Shown one piece after another: positions 26,773 through 36,482 of a stretch of 64,000 nt of DNA. A program made the translations under genes and the position numbers. Positions within the stretch are counted from its first letter, which is position 1; every line of letters starts with the position of its first letter. Under the pieces are notes generated by a model. That model did not search any database. It saw nothing but the letters and a program-made list of their open reading frames with translations, and had not been told where the DNA came from. Source of the DNA: an uncultured Gammaproteobacteria bacterium (GTDB taxonomy: Bacteria; Pseudomonadota; Gammaproteobacteria; Pseudomonadales; Pseudohongiellaceae); NCBI GenBank assembly GCA_913060495.1, contig CAJXRP010000001.1, forward strand, positions 184,454-248,453, written 5' to 3'.

Positions 26773-28164
26773 ATGAATTCCCCAGTCGTTATCGTCCTCA
26801 CTGTTTTAACTATCACATTGGTAGCTATCCTTATCTGGGTGTTGCGTCAGTCGCAGCAATTGAAGCTCGCGGAGTTATCGTCGCGAGAAAAATTGCTAGC
26901 CAGAGAAGATGAGTTAGGTAGCGCTGTGCAGTCTCTGCACAAGGCTGATCATGAGAAAGAAGCCTTAGCTAGTGAAGTGCAATCCCTTCGTGAACAGAAA
27001 GCTAAGCTAGAGACCAGCTTAGAGCTGGAGCAAAAGCAACACGGCAAAGATTTAGAATTTCTTAAAGAATCGAAAGAGCAGCTTAGCGTCGCGTTTAAGA
27101 ACATCGCGAACGAAATTTTTGAGGATAAGAGCAAGAAGCTCACGGACAATAACAAGGAAAGTCTCTCCACAGTACTAAATCCACTGCAGGATAAGATTCG
27201 TCAGTTCGAGAAGCGTGTAGAAGAAACCTACGACAAAGAGTCTAAGGAACGTTTCTCCCTGGCCAGAGAGATCAAGCAACTACAAGAGATGAATACGCAG
27301 ATAAGCGAAGACGCAGTTAATCTGACAAACGCCTTGAAGGGGGACAACAAGGCTCAGGGGAACTGGGGCGAGATGATCCTCGAGACTCTGTTAGAAAATT
27401 CAGGTCTAGTTAAAGGCAGGGAATACGAAGTTCAAGTGAGTATACAGTCGGAAGAAGGCGGGAAGTTACAACCGGATGTCGTTGTTCATTTGCCTGAATC
27501 GCGGGATATTATTATCGACTCGAAGGTGTCCCTGAAGGCTTGGGATTCTTACTGTTCAGAGGTCGAGGAAGATCAGAAAGCGGCATTTCTTAAGCAACAC
27601 GTACAGTCTGTTCGTAGCCATGTTAAATCTTTGTCAGGCAAGGAATATCAGAAGCTAGCGGGGATCAGTTCTCTAGATTATGTGTTTTTATTCATGCCGA
27701 TTGATGCCGCCTATTCGATAGCCATTCAGAATGATCCGGGCTTGTCGCAGTATGCCTTCGAGAAAAATATCGTTTTCGTTAGTCCGACGATGCTGTTAAC
27801 GACACTGAAGCTGGCGCAGAATCTCTGGCGTCTGGATCAACAGAATCAGAATGCAGTAGAGATAGCTGAGAAGGCGGGCGCACTGTACGACAAGTTTGTA
27901 AATTTTGTCGGGGACCTTGAAGATGTCGGTGCAAGGATCGATTCAAGCAAGAAAAGTTATGAGAATGCACACAAGAAACTTAGTTCTGGTGCAGGAAATC
28001 TAATACGTCGTGTAGAAGGGCTCAAGACTCTAGGGGCGAAGACATCCAAGAAGCTGAGTCATGCCGCGTTAGCTGAAGATATTGAAGAAGACATTGCAGG
28101 CGATGATCTAAAAGTGACGGCAGATGAGCCGAAGAAAAACTTGCCCGACAAGACCCGTCATTAG
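26773..28164 (+). CDS. rmuC: RmuC-family DNA recombination protein
   Basis: 463-aa protein of the RmuC family, with a PD-(D/E)XK-like nuclease core. Residues about 4-26 are an N-terminal membrane anchor (VVIVLTVLTITLVAILIWVL). Residues 35-190 are coiled coil (SREKLLAREDELGSAVQSLH). The core has GNWGEMILETLLENSGL, QPDVVVHLPESRDIIIDSKV (the D...DSK catalytic pattern), and FLFMPIDAAYSIAIQ. RmuC limits recombination at inverted repeats; the biochemistry is inferred from the fold. Confidence 0.92.
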   Translation: MNSPVVIVLTVLTITLVAILIWVLRQSQQLKLAELSSREKLLAREDELGSAVQSLHKADHEKEALASEVQSLREQKAKLETSLELEQKQHGKDLEFLKESKEQLSVAFKNIANEIFEDKSKKLTDNNKESLSTVLNPLQDKIRQFEKRVEETYDKESKERFSLAREIKQLQEMNTQISEDAVNLTNALKGDNKAQGNWGEMILETLLENSGLVKGREYEVQVSIQSEEGGKLQPDVVVHLPESRDIIIDSKVSLKAWDSYCSEVEEDQKAAFLKQHVQSVRSHVKSLSGKEYQKLAGISSLDYVFLFMPIDAAYSIAIQNDPGLSQYAFEKNIVFVSPTMLLTTLKLAQNLWRLDQQNQNAVEIAEKAGALYDKFVNFVGDLEDVGARIDSSKKSYENAHKKLSSGAGNLIRRVEGLKTLGAKTSKKLSHAALAEDIEEDIAGDDLKVTADEPKKNLPDKTRH

Positions 28165-28218
28165 TACAGCGTGCCAGCTATCACAAATCCCCCTAATTCC
28201 TTCGCCACGTAAACCCCT

Positions 28219-28815
28219 ATGCTTGCTGAAATAACAAAGTTTCTTCCCTGTGCTACACCGGATGCCTGGCTGAATAGTGCGCTAGCGCACCAGGATCTGC
28301 TGCTTATTGATCACGCGAACTGTGAGAAGAAGGCTGCAGCCACAGCTATGAATCTGATGTATAGGCACACCGGCAAACCCGAATTGTTGAAAAAAATGTC
28401 GCAGCTCGCCAGAGAAGAGTTGCTGCACTTTCAGCAGGTTGTCGAAATAATGCAAGATAGAGGTATTAACTACGTGAGGTTAAGTCCCTCACGCTATGCG
28501 GCAGGCCTGCGCGAGCTTATAGCGAAGGAAGAAAGAGAGCAGCTTGTCGATACGCTAATCGTGGGCGCGTTCATAGAGGCGCGTTCCTGTGAGCGATTCG
28601 CGAAATTGGCTCCGCATTTGGATGCCGAGTTGCAAAAATTCTATCGAAGTCTATTGAAGTCAGAGGCGCGCCATTTCGAAGACTATCTTGCGCTAGCGAA
28701 GGATAATTGGGATACCGATATTGCTGAGAAGGTGGCTCTGATTGCGAAAGAAGAGGGTAGATTGATTACCCAGCCTGACACCGAGTTCCGTTTCCATAGC
28801 GGCCCGCCTAGTTAG
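28219..28815 (+). CDS. miaE: tRNA-(ms2io6A)-hydroxylase MiaE
   Basis: Ferritin-like di-iron monooxygenase, 198 aa, that hydroxylates the isopentenyl group of ms2i6A at position 37 of tRNAs reading U-starting codons. LLIDHANCEKKAAATAMNLM carries the first Glu, REELLHFQQVVEIM the ExxH ligands (about 74-77), and IEARSCERFAKLAP with KSEARHFEDYLALA the second half-site. It ends 4 bp from the convergent lipoprotein gene. Confidence 0.93.
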   Translation: MLAEITKFLPCATPDAWLNSALAHQDLLLIDHANCEKKAAATAMNLMYRHTGKPELLKKMSQLAREELLHFQQVVEIMQDRGINYVRLSPSRYAAGLRELIAKEEREQLVDTLIVGAFIEARSCERFAKLAPHLDAELQKFYRSLLKSEARHFEDYLALAKDNWDTDIAEKVALIAKEEGRLITQPDTEFRFHSGPPS

Positions 28816-28819
28816 TGCT

Positions 28820-29368
28820 CTAGCTTCTGCAGCGCTCAGGCCGCGTCAGATTATTTCCTAGTCTTTGACCTAAGGCTTGCAGCTGTTGGCAAGATATTTC
28901 GTGATTCCCTGTTAAATTCACCGTTGCTAGATTTGGCATATTTAGCAGCGGGCTAATATCGGTAATTGTATTGTTCGCTAGATTCAAGCTGCTAAGTGAT
29001 CTAAGTCTCTGTAAGGGAGCGAGATCGCGAACGGTATTGTTGCTGACATCGAGAAATCGAAGTTGGGTAAGTTGATCGATATTCGCCAGGTCATTCACCG
29101 CTGAGTTTGCGCAGGACAATACCTGTAGTGTCTCGGCGTTCTGGATGTTCTGTTGTTGCATCGCGATGTTCACACAACCCTGCAGGTCGGCATCGGATAA
29201 GCTCCCATTAAACAGCCTACCTGTTGGATCGAAGATGGCCTGATCATTTACCGCAACGGTAAAGTTCTGAGAGCAGGCCGAAGCAAGCAGTGCTGCCGTA
29301 ACGAGCAGCGCCTTGGCGCTGAATAGGGGTAGATAGCTGGGTACATTGAGTGGCTTGCTGATGGTCAT
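28820..29368 (-). CDS. leucine-rich-repeat lipoprotein
   Basis: Predicted lipoprotein of 182 aa. The chosen ATG ends at 29368 and gives MTISKPLNVPSYLPLFSAKA, a hydrophobic stretch and lipobox ASAC (Cys about 32). Three to four leucine-rich repeats follow at about 95-165: LTQLRFLDVSNNTVRDLAPL, LRSLSSLNLANNTITDISPL and MPNLATVNLTGNHEI, the 22-residue spacing seen in internalin-like repeats. Cysteines at about 76, 92 and near the C-terminus may form disulfides. Likely periplasm-facing, binding an unknown partner. Convergent with miaE. Confidence 0.75.
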   Translation of the reverse strand: MTISKPLNVPSYLPLFSAKALLVTAALLASACSQNFTVAVNDQAIFDPTGRLFNGSLSDADLQGCVNIAMQQQNIQNAETLQVLSCANSAVNDLANIDQLTQLRFLDVSNNTVRDLAPLQRLRSLSSLNLANNTITDISPLLNMPNLATVNLTGNHEISCQQLQALGQRLGNNLTRPERCRS

Positions 29369-29541
29369 AAGTGCGCCGAAATTCCTGGTTGAATCAGTCT
29401 CGTGCTGGCTTCTTTGCGGTCCTGATTGCCTCAGGCAGGCTGGCATTTATTGGGCATCCCAGTTAGTATGCGAAAGTTTTGTCGCTGACAGGATTGAAAC
29501 CCTTATCTAGGCAATTGTCCAATGAATCTAAGGAATTTAGC

Positions 29542-30243
29542 ATGAACATAAATACACGCAAGAGTCGGGTCCTGGTAACTTTTTTCGCCACCTTGTTAAG
29601 CGCTCAGTTATTTGCCCAGGACGATACAGGCCTGGAAAGCGAAGACGCGAAGATCGCTTACTCTATCGGAGCCAATATCGGAGTTAATCTTCAGGCTCAG
29701 GGGATTTTGGAAGGTGTAGAGCTTGATACCTTCGTCGTAGGAATGCTTGATGCTATCAACGACGATGTAAAAATGAGCGAAGAAGATATGTTCGCCTCTA
29801 TTCAGTTGTTTCAGCAGCGTATGGCTGAGCAGCAGCAGGCAGCATTGGCTGCAAGCACCGCCGCTAGCGTAGATTTTCTAGCAAATAATTCACAGCAAGA
29901 CGGTGTTGTTACGCTGGCTTCTGGTTTGCAATATATGGTTCTGGAGTCCGGTCCTGAGGGTGGTGCTTCGCCTGCAGCTACTGATTCGGTGCTCGCTCAT
30001 TACCACGGCACTTTGATCGATGGCACGGTATTCGATAGCTCGGTTGATCGCGGTGAGCCAGCACAGTTTGGTTTGTCTCAAGTGATAAGCGGATGGACTG
30101 AAGGCCTACAGCTGATGTCAGTAGGGGACAAGTGGCGCTTATTTATACCTGCGGCTATGGCCTATGGCGAAGCTTCACCTACGCCGGCTATTCCTCCCAA
30201 TTCAGCGTTGATCTTCGACGTAGAAATTTTGGAAATTCGCTAG
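29542..30243 (+). CDS. FKBP-type peptidyl-prolyl isomerase, periplasmic
   Basis: 233-aa FkpA/Mip-like isomerase. The start is the ATG at 29542 after AAGGAA, giving signal peptide MNINTRKSRVLVTFFATLLS...AQLFAQ. Residues about 27-115 are the helical dimerisation domain (KIAYSIGANIGVNLQAQGIL, MFASIQLFQQRMAEQQQAAL). The FKBP domain covers about 130-233: VLAHYHGTLIDGTVFDSS, GWTEGLQLMSVGDKWRLFIP, AMAYGEASPTPAIPPNSALI. It should assist folding of exported proteins. Divergent from the LRR lipoprotein gene. Confidence 0.9.
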   Translation: MNINTRKSRVLVTFFATLLSAQLFAQDDTGLESEDAKIAYSIGANIGVNLQAQGILEGVELDTFVVGMLDAINDDVKMSEEDMFASIQLFQQRMAEQQQAALAASTAASVDFLANNSQQDGVVTLASGLQYMVLESGPEGGASPAATDSVLAHYHGTLIDGTVFDSSVDRGEPAQFGLSQVISGWTEGLQLMSVGDKWRLFIPAAMAYGEASPTPAIPPNSALIFDVEILEIR

Positions 30244-30279
30244 ACTAAGTCACCAGTAATAACTGGATAGAGTTCTATT

Positions 30280-31590
30280 TTGGCTAGCACTAAACGTCAA
30301 GAAGGGTTGCTGCAATTTCTGCAGCAATCCCCCACGCCTTTCCACGCAGTTGCCAACATGGCGACGATGTTGGACGCAGCTGGCTTTCAGCCCCTCGACT
30401 CATCGAACAGCTGGAATTTAGAAAAAAACGCGCGTTATTATGTGACTCGCAATGATTCAGCAGTCATTGCGTTCAAGACTGGTGCCGGTAATCTACCCGA
30501 TGCTGGTTTTAGAATAGCGGGCGCGCACACCGACAGTCCCTGCTTAAAGATCAAACCTCACGCTGATGTGTCCAGTCAAAGTTATGCCCAGCTTGGTGTC
30601 GAAGTCTATGGAGGGGCATTGCTTCATCCTTGGTTTGATAGGGACTTATCGATAGCTGGTAGGGTGAATTATCAGAATGCCGATGGTGGAGTGGCCTCGG
30701 TCCTGGTGGATCTTAAAGACCCTGTTGGATTTATTCCTAGTCTCGCGATTCATCTAGATCGTACCGCAAACGAAGGGCGCCTAATTAATAAACAAAAAGA
30801 GCTGCCTCCTATTCTGTTGCAGCTCGATGAAGATGAAAAGTTCAACTTCGAAGACTATTTGCTCGAACACTTGCAGAAGGAGCGGGATTGCCTCGATGCG
30901 AAAGCAGTCCTGTCTCATGAATTACTACTCTACGATACTCAGCCGCCGGCAATTGTCGGCCTGCGAAAACAATTTATTTGCAGTGCTCGCCTCGACAATC
31001 TATTGAGTTGCTATATTGCACTTCATTCCTTGATTGAGAGCGGCGATGAGTCTGCGAGCATCTTGGTTTGCAACGATCATGAAGAGGTGGGTTCGGTATC
31101 AGCCTCCGGGGCAGAAGGCCCTTTCCTAAAGTCTGTATTGCAGAGAATGCTTGAGTCTGATGATCAGGCTGAAGGGAGCAGTGCTGCTAGCTTCGATAGG
31201 GCGATACAAAATTCGGTTCTTCTCTCCGTGGACAATGCCCACGGTGTTCATCCTAATTTCTCCGATGTGCACGATAAGGCTCACTCACCGAAGCTCAATG
31301 CAGGGCCAGTGATCAAGATCAATGCAAATCAACGTTATGCCAGCAATAGCGAGTCTGTTGCCTTATTAAAATCTATCTGCAACCGTTTGGATATTAGGCA
31401 TCAATCCTTCGTCATGCGTTCCGACATGGCATGCGGCAGTACTATCGGGCCTATTACTTCGGCGCTACTCGGCATCTCAACCGCTGATATAGGGATTGCT
31501 AGTTTTGCTATGCACTCCATCAGAGAGAGTGCCGGAACGGCTGATGTTGAATCTATGGCCGCACTGATTCAAGCCTTCTTTGAGCGCTAG
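30280..31590 (+). CDS. M18-family aminopeptidase (ApeB-like)
   Basis: Metallo-aminopeptidase, 436 aa, removing N-terminal, often acidic, residues from peptides in the cytoplasm. TTG start giving MASTKRQEGLLQFLQQSPTP, which aligns with family N-termini; the next ATG would delete FHAVANM. Metal ligands and catalytic residues: AHTDSPCLKI (His/Asp), NDHEEVGSVSASGAEGPFL (Asp and the Glu pair) and MRSDMACGSTIGP. LSVDNAHGVHPNF is also conserved. It ends with no gap to the convergent mnmC. Confidence 0.92.
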   Translation: MASTKRQEGLLQFLQQSPTPFHAVANMATMLDAAGFQPLDSSNSWNLEKNARYYVTRNDSAVIAFKTGAGNLPDAGFRIAGAHTDSPCLKIKPHADVSSQSYAQLGVEVYGGALLHPWFDRDLSIAGRVNYQNADGGVASVLVDLKDPVGFIPSLAIHLDRTANEGRLINKQKELPPILLQLDEDEKFNFEDYLLEHLQKERDCLDAKAVLSHELLLYDTQPPAIVGLRKQFICSARLDNLLSCYIALHSLIESGDESASILVCNDHEEVGSVSASGAEGPFLKSVLQRMLESDDQAEGSSAASFDRAIQNSVLLSVDNAHGVHPNFSDVHDKAHSPKLNAGPVIKINANQRYASNSESVALLKSICNRLDIRHQSFVMRSDMACGSTIGPITSALLGISTADIGIASFAMHSIRESAGTADVESMAALIQAFFER

Positions 31591-33591
31591 CTAGCGTTGT
31601 TTTTTCAAATCTTGAATTAGAAAGCGGGTTGCATTCAGACGTCCAGCTATGCCGCGACTCAGCGGTAAATTTTCTTTCGCAATTAAGCTCGCCAAAAACT
31701 CCGCACTAAGCGGGCAGCTAGCGAGCCCATTCGATCCGTGCGCCACATTTAGATATAGCCCCGGATAATACTCTCCTGTAGAACCAAATTTCGCCCTCGC
31801 GTTTCTTGCAAGCTCGCTATAACTGGTGCGCATCATTTCTAGATTCGGCGCCATGCCAACTAGGGGCATGCGGTCGGGTGTGTTGCAGCGTACAGAGACG
31901 CGGTCGAGGACAACGTCTTCACTCAGAGTGTCAGTATCTGCGAAATTGGCGGCAGCACCTACTAGGTTTTCAAGAGTATCCGCAGCAAGTTTTTCTAGGT
32001 TAGAGCTATTAGCGTAGCTGGCAGAGAGCAGGTGTCGACCTGCGTTTGCGGGGAACACCGTGCGACTGCCGCTGACTACGCTTTTCAGTTTGTTGCTAGT
32101 CTCATTCGCGGTTATCTCCGAGGTCTGTCCGCGCAAAGAAAGCAGAGGCAAGCCTGCGCATTGGGAAAACTGCGTAGCGCTATAACTGTTGGCGATGACC
32201 ACGACATCCGCGTCAATCGGTAGTGAGTGACTCGCATCCACCTGCCATTTTTCGTCCGTTCTGTGCAGATCAGTAATCCGAGTAGAAAACAGGCAGTTTA
32301 TATTGCTGTGAGCGAGATAGGTTTCGCACAGAGAAGTAGGGTCTACAGCTCCACCCGATGGAAAGAACCAGGCTTTCTCGGTCAGTGGGATTCCCGCTTC
32401 GGTAGAGGCGTCGGCTTCGGAAAGTAGGCGCACGATTTGTTCTGAATAGAGCTGTTGTAGTTTTTCCAATTGCAGAGGGTTTCGCTTGTTCATGGCATTC
32501 GGTAATTGCAGTACACCGCAGGGATTCCACTTAAGGGCAGCATGCTGCTTCAAGTGTATGAATTGCCGGAGTGCGAAAAGGTAAGCGTTCAAAAAGAATT
32601 GTGCTTCTGGGGAGGCTGCGTTAAACAGTCGACAGCGCAGGGCCAGTTGGGAATTTCCTGATGCGTCACTTGCGGGGGCAGGTTCGGCGTCGACTACAGT
32701 AACTTTCCATCCACGTTGCGCAAGACTGTATGCGCTGCTACAGCCGGCAAGTCCTGCGCCAATGATGACGGCGTTCTTTCCGGCGAATTGCTGCTTTGGC
32801 AGGATGAGCCAAGGAGAATCTGGGATCGGCGCTAGGCCCTGATCATCTGCCGTACTCTCTACCGCTTCGGTGTTGGGGGCAGGAATAGACGCGAACAGGC
32901 TGTGGCGTTTTCTGCCGAAGCCTTCAATCTTGCTTACTTCGAAGCCAGCGTTCTTCAGTGCGGAACGAACTTTACCCGCTACGCTGTAGGTGCTGAGTGT
33001 GGTGCCCTCATCGCTGCAGTTAGCTACTAACTGCATGAGAGACTCTTCCCATAGTTGGCTATTATTCGCCGGTGAGAAGCCATCTAAAAACCAGCATTGC
33101 ATCGCTGGACAGGCGTCCGCCATGCGTTGATTCAATTGTTCGTGGGCATCGCCAAAATAGAGGTCTAGGGTAATTCCGTTTGCTAGGAGTAGGCGATGGC
33201 ATCCTTCGCTATGATCTGTGTATTGCTCCAGTAATTCAGTGCTTTGATTGGCCAGATCTGGCCAGTGCTGATGTATTCTCTGCATTGCCTCAGCTTTAAG
33301 AGGGTATTTCTCGAAAGCGACGTAGTGCAGGCGCGCTGGTCGCTTATTCATGGATTGCCAGAGCTCCATTACCTGCAGGAAGTTCAGTCCACTACCGAAA
33401 CCCAGTTCGCCAATATGGAAAGCCTCTATGTCGCTGCTTTGCTCCCAGCGCTGCTGGAGTCTATTTGCTTGCAAAAAGACATGTTGGCTCTCTGCAATTG
33501 CATCTTCACGCGAATAATAAATATCCTGAAAGTCAGTCGAGTAGGGGAGGCCAGATTCAAGCCAGGTTATTTTGGCGTTCTCGATTTTCAT
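31591..33591 (-). CDS. mnmC: bifunctional tRNA wobble-uridine enzyme MnmC
   Basis: 666-aa fusion completing mnm5s2U at tRNA position 34. The C-terminal FAD domain (from about 270) removes carboxymethyl from cmnm5U: VIIGAGLAGCSSAYSLAQRG is the dinucleotide fold, and RVSVRCNTPDRMPLVGMAPN and NVAHGSNGLASCPL follow. The N-terminal methyltransferase (1-240) uses SAM to make mnm5U: GELGFGSGLNFLQVMELW and CWFLDGFSPANNSQLW are conserved. Both halves look intact, as in E. coli. Single gene. Confidence 0.95.
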   Translation of the reverse strand: MKIENAKITWLESGLPYSTDFQDIYYSREDAIAESQHVFLQANRLQQRWEQSSDIEAFHIGELGFGSGLNFLQVMELWQSMNKRPARLHYVAFEKYPLKAEAMQRIHQHWPDLANQSTELLEQYTDHSEGCHRLLLANGITLDLYFGDAHEQLNQRMADACPAMQCWFLDGFSPANNSQLWEESLMQLVANCSDEGTTLSTYSVAGKVRSALKNAGFEVSKIEGFGRKRHSLFASIPAPNTEAVESTADDQGLAPIPDSPWLILPKQQFAGKNAVIIGAGLAGCSSAYSLAQRGWKVTVVDAEPAPASDASGNSQLALRCRLFNAASPEAQFFLNAYLFALRQFIHLKQHAALKWNPCGVLQLPNAMNKRNPLQLEKLQQLYSEQIVRLLSEADASTEAGIPLTEKAWFFPSGGAVDPTSLCETYLAHSNINCLFSTRITDLHRTDEKWQVDASHSLPIDADVVVIANSYSATQFSQCAGLPLLSLRGQTSEITANETSNKLKSVVSGSRTVFPANAGRHLLSASYANSSNLEKLAADTLENLVGAAANFADTDTLSEDVVLDRVSVRCNTPDRMPLVGMAPNLEMMRTSYSELARNARAKFGSTGEYYPGLYLNVAHGSNGLASCPLSAEFLASLIAKENLPLSRGIAGRLNATRFLIQDLKKQR

Positions 33592-33794
33592 CTAGGGTGA
33601 TTCTGCTGGTTTGCGTTGCATCGAAAGCTGAGTTGGAGTCAGTGCAGAGCTTACACGCTTTCAAGTTTAGCCAACAGCTTCGAGGATGACTGGGAAGCTA
33701 AGGTATTCGGAGCTGCCATGTTGGGCGATTAATGAGGTAAAATGCAGCCTTGGCCCGTGCAGGACAATAAGGGCAGTACAAAGGATTTAGCAAG

Positions 33795-34893
33795 ATGTTG
33801 GAAATTAACAGTCAGCTTGGGTTGTTAAAGGAGTTAGGTGCCAGAACCGATAGTCTTAGGGGGTATCTTTGACTACGAAACCAAGAAGGAAAGGCTAACC
33901 GAGGTTGAGCTTGAGCTAGGGGAGTCTACGGTTTGGGATAAACCTCAGTATGCCCAGGCCCTAGGCAAAGAACGTTCAAATCTGGAGGCTGTCGTGCAAA
34001 CCATCGAACAGATGGACTCTGGTATTGCCGACATTGCCGAGCTACTAACGTTGGCGCAAGAGGAGTCCGATGAGGAGCTCTTTGATGCGGCTAACAAAGA
34101 TCTCGATGCACTAAAAGCCGGTTTGGAAAAGCTCGAATTTCGTCGCATGTTTTCTGGCGAGATGGATGAGGCCAGTGCCTATCTAGATATTCAAGCAGGA
34201 TCTGGCGGCACCGAGGCTCAGGATTGGGCGGAGATGTTACTCAGGATGTATCTGCGCTGGGGCGAGAGCAAGGGCTTCAAGGCGGAATTAGTTGAAGTGT
34301 CCGGCGGTGATGTTGCCGGCATTAAAAGTGCGACGATTCATATCAGCGGCGAATTTGCCTTTGGTTGGCTGCGTACGGAAACCGGCGTGCACCGTCTAGT
34401 GCGTAAGTCTCCATTCGACTCGGGGAGTCGACGTCATACTTCATTTGCCTCGGTGTTTGTATCACCGGAGATAAACGATGATATCGAAGTAAGCCTCGAT
34501 ATGTCGCAGGTGCGTATAGACACCTACAGGGCAAGCGGTGCAGGTGGCCAGCATGTCAATAAAACAGATTCTGCTATTCGTCTGACCCATGAGCCTAGCG
34601 GCATAGTGGTCCAATGCCAGAGTCAGCGCTCGCAACACAAGAATAAAGATGCAGCGATAAAGCAGCTGAAGGCAAAGCTGTATGAATTGGAAGAGTTGAA
34701 ACAAAAAGAAGAAATGCAGAGTGTTGAGGAATCGAAGGCAGATATAGGTTGGGGTAGTCAGATACGCTCCTATGTCTTAGATGCTTCCCGCATCAAAGAT
34801 TTACGTACCAATATTGAAATGACTAATACCGGTGCCGTACTCGATGGTGATATAGACAAATTTATCGAAGCGAGTTTAAAGATGGGTCTGTAG
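33795..34893 (+). CDS. prfB: peptide chain release factor 2 with programmed +1 frameshift
   Basis: RF2, which releases peptides at UAA and UGA, 365 aa after frameshifting. Translation starts at ATG 33795 and meets in-frame TGA at 33870-33872 after 25 codons. The site CTT TGA C, with the Shine-Dalgarno-like AGGGGG at 33858-33863 just upstream, is the classical RF2 autoregulatory +1 shift. Reading resumes at GAC 33871 (LRGYL then DYETKKERL). SPF, the stop-codon recognition tripeptide, is at 205-207 and GGQ at 250-252, the same positions as in E. coli. Low RF2 favours shifting, so the level is self-controlled. Followed by lysS, the usual prfB-lysS pair. Confidence 0.97.
33858..33873 (+). promoter_or_regulatory. 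prfB programmed frameshift site
   Basis: AGGGGG, then TAT CTT TGA C: an internal Shine-Dalgarno-like element three bases before a slippery CTT codon and a UGA stop at codon 26. Peptidyl-tRNA-Leu slips from CUU to UUU and decoding continues with GAC. Confidence 0.95.
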
Positions 34894-34959
34894 CCAGACT
34901 CACGGCAACAAAAATAGAACCTATAGAATTGAAAGCAGGGATACAGGAATTCAAGGCAA

Positions 34960-36438
34960 ATGATTGAAGAAAACCAGGACGAAAACAAGCTAATTGCTCA
35001 GCGTAGAGAAAAGCTAACAGCCATCCGTGCGAAGCGCGTGGCATTCCCCAACGGATTTGTTAAAGAGGACTCGTCGGCTGATCTGGTCGAGAAATACGAG
35101 GCTAAGACAAAGGAGGAGCTAGAGAGCTTGGCGGCCACTGCAGTAATAGCTGGAAGAATAATTCGCATGCGCGGACCGTTCGTCGTACTTCAGGACGGCA
35201 GCGGTCAGATGCAAATCTATATCAACAACAAGTCGTTCCTTGAGGAGCAGGCCGAGGAAATTAAGTCTTTCGATCTGGGGGATATAATCGGTGTTCACGG
35301 TGAAATGTTTAAAACCGGAAAGGGAGAGCTGACACTCCGTGCCTCTAAGTTTGAATTGCTTACTAAGTCGCTGCGACCATTACCAGACAAGCACAAGGGA
35401 CTAACTGATACCGAGATGCGCTATCGGCAGCGCTATGTAGACCTGATCGTTAACGAAAAATCGCGCAAAATTTTTCAGACTCGTTCGCGAATCATGCGAT
35501 TCATTCGTCAATATTTTGAGTCGCTGGATTTTATGGAGGTAGAGACTCCAATGATGCAGGTGATTCCAGGCGGGGCGACAGCCAGGCCTTTCATCACTCA
35601 CCACAATGCATTGGATCAAGATATGTATCTGCGTGTGGCGCCGGAATTGTTTCTTAAGCGTTTGGTGGTAGGCGGTTTCGAGCGCGTCTTCGAGTTGAAT
35701 CGAAACTTCAGGAACGAAGGTCTGTCTACGCGACATAATCCTGAATTTACGATGTTAGAGTTCTATCAAGCCTATGCGCGTTATCAGGATCTAATGGACC
35801 TGACGGAAGACTTGTTCCGGAAGATTGCAGTTGATATCAACGGCAGCACCAAGGTTAGTTTTCAGGGATCGGAATACGATTTCGCAGAACCTTTTGCGCG
35901 ACTCTCCGTGACCGATTCAATTAAAAAATATTGTGCAGTTACCGATGACTCTGTCTTCGCCTCGACTGAATCTGTCACGGCTCTTGCTAACAGCCTTGAT
36001 GTGCATTTCGATGAGAACTGGCCGCGGGGTAAGATATTGATGGAGATATTCGATCAGAAGGTAGAGGCTGAGCTTGATCAGCCTACCTTTATTACGGAAT
36101 ATCCTATTGAGGTCTCACCACTTGCTCGATGCAATGAGGAGAACCCTGAGATTACAGATCGGTTCGAATTGATTATCGGCGGCAGAGAGTTAGCCAATGG
36201 TTTCTCTGAGCTCAACGATCCTGAAGATCAGGCGGAGCGCTTTAAGGAGCAGGTGGCACAGAAAGATTCCGGCGATAGTGAGGCCATGCATTTTGATCAC
36301 GACTATGTGACGGCTCTAGAATACGGTATGCCACCTACCGCTGGTGAAGGCATAGGTATTGACCGTTTAGTTATGTTGTTCACCGACTCTGCTTCTATTA
36401 AGGATGTGTTGCTGTTTCCACACCTGCGTCAGCAATAA
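34960..36438 (+). CDS. lysS: lysyl-tRNA synthetase, class II
   Basis: 492-aa class IIb enzyme charging tRNA-Lys. The N-terminal OB-fold anticodon domain includes [20 protein letters not shown] (about 64-83). The catalytic core has motif 1 ([19 protein letters not shown]), motif 2 ([20 protein letters not shown]) and motif 3 ([14 protein letters not shown]). It follows prfB by 66 bp and is probably co-transcribed. The cognate tRNA-Lys(UUU) is at 20.2 kb. Confidence 0.97.
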   Translation: MIEENQDENKLIAQRREKLTAIRAKRVAFPNGFVKEDSSADLVEKYEAKTKEELESLAATAVIAGRIIRMRGPFVVLQDGSGQMQIYINNKSFLEEQAEEIKSFDLGDIIGVHGEMFKTGKGELTLRASKFELLTKSLRPLPDKHKGLTDTEMRYRQRYVDLIVNEKSRKIFQTRSRIMRFIRQYFESLDFMEVETPMMQVIPGGATARPFITHHNALDQDMYLRVAPELFLKRLVVGGFERVFELNRNFRNEGLSTRHNPEFTMLEFYQAYARYQDLMDLTEDLFRKIAVDINGSTKVSFQGSEYDFAEPFARLSVTDSIKKYCAVTDDSVFASTESVTALANSLDVHFDENWPRGKILMEIFDQKVEAELDQPTFITEYPIEVSPLARCNEENPEITDRFELIIGGRELANGFSELNDPEDQAERFKEQVAQKDSGDSEAMHFDHDYVTALEYGMPPTAGEGIGIDRLVMLFTDSASIKDVLLFPHLRQQ

Positions 36439-36482
36439 GATCCTGCCTAGTCGGATTGTTACTAGCGAAAGGTTAAAGATAA

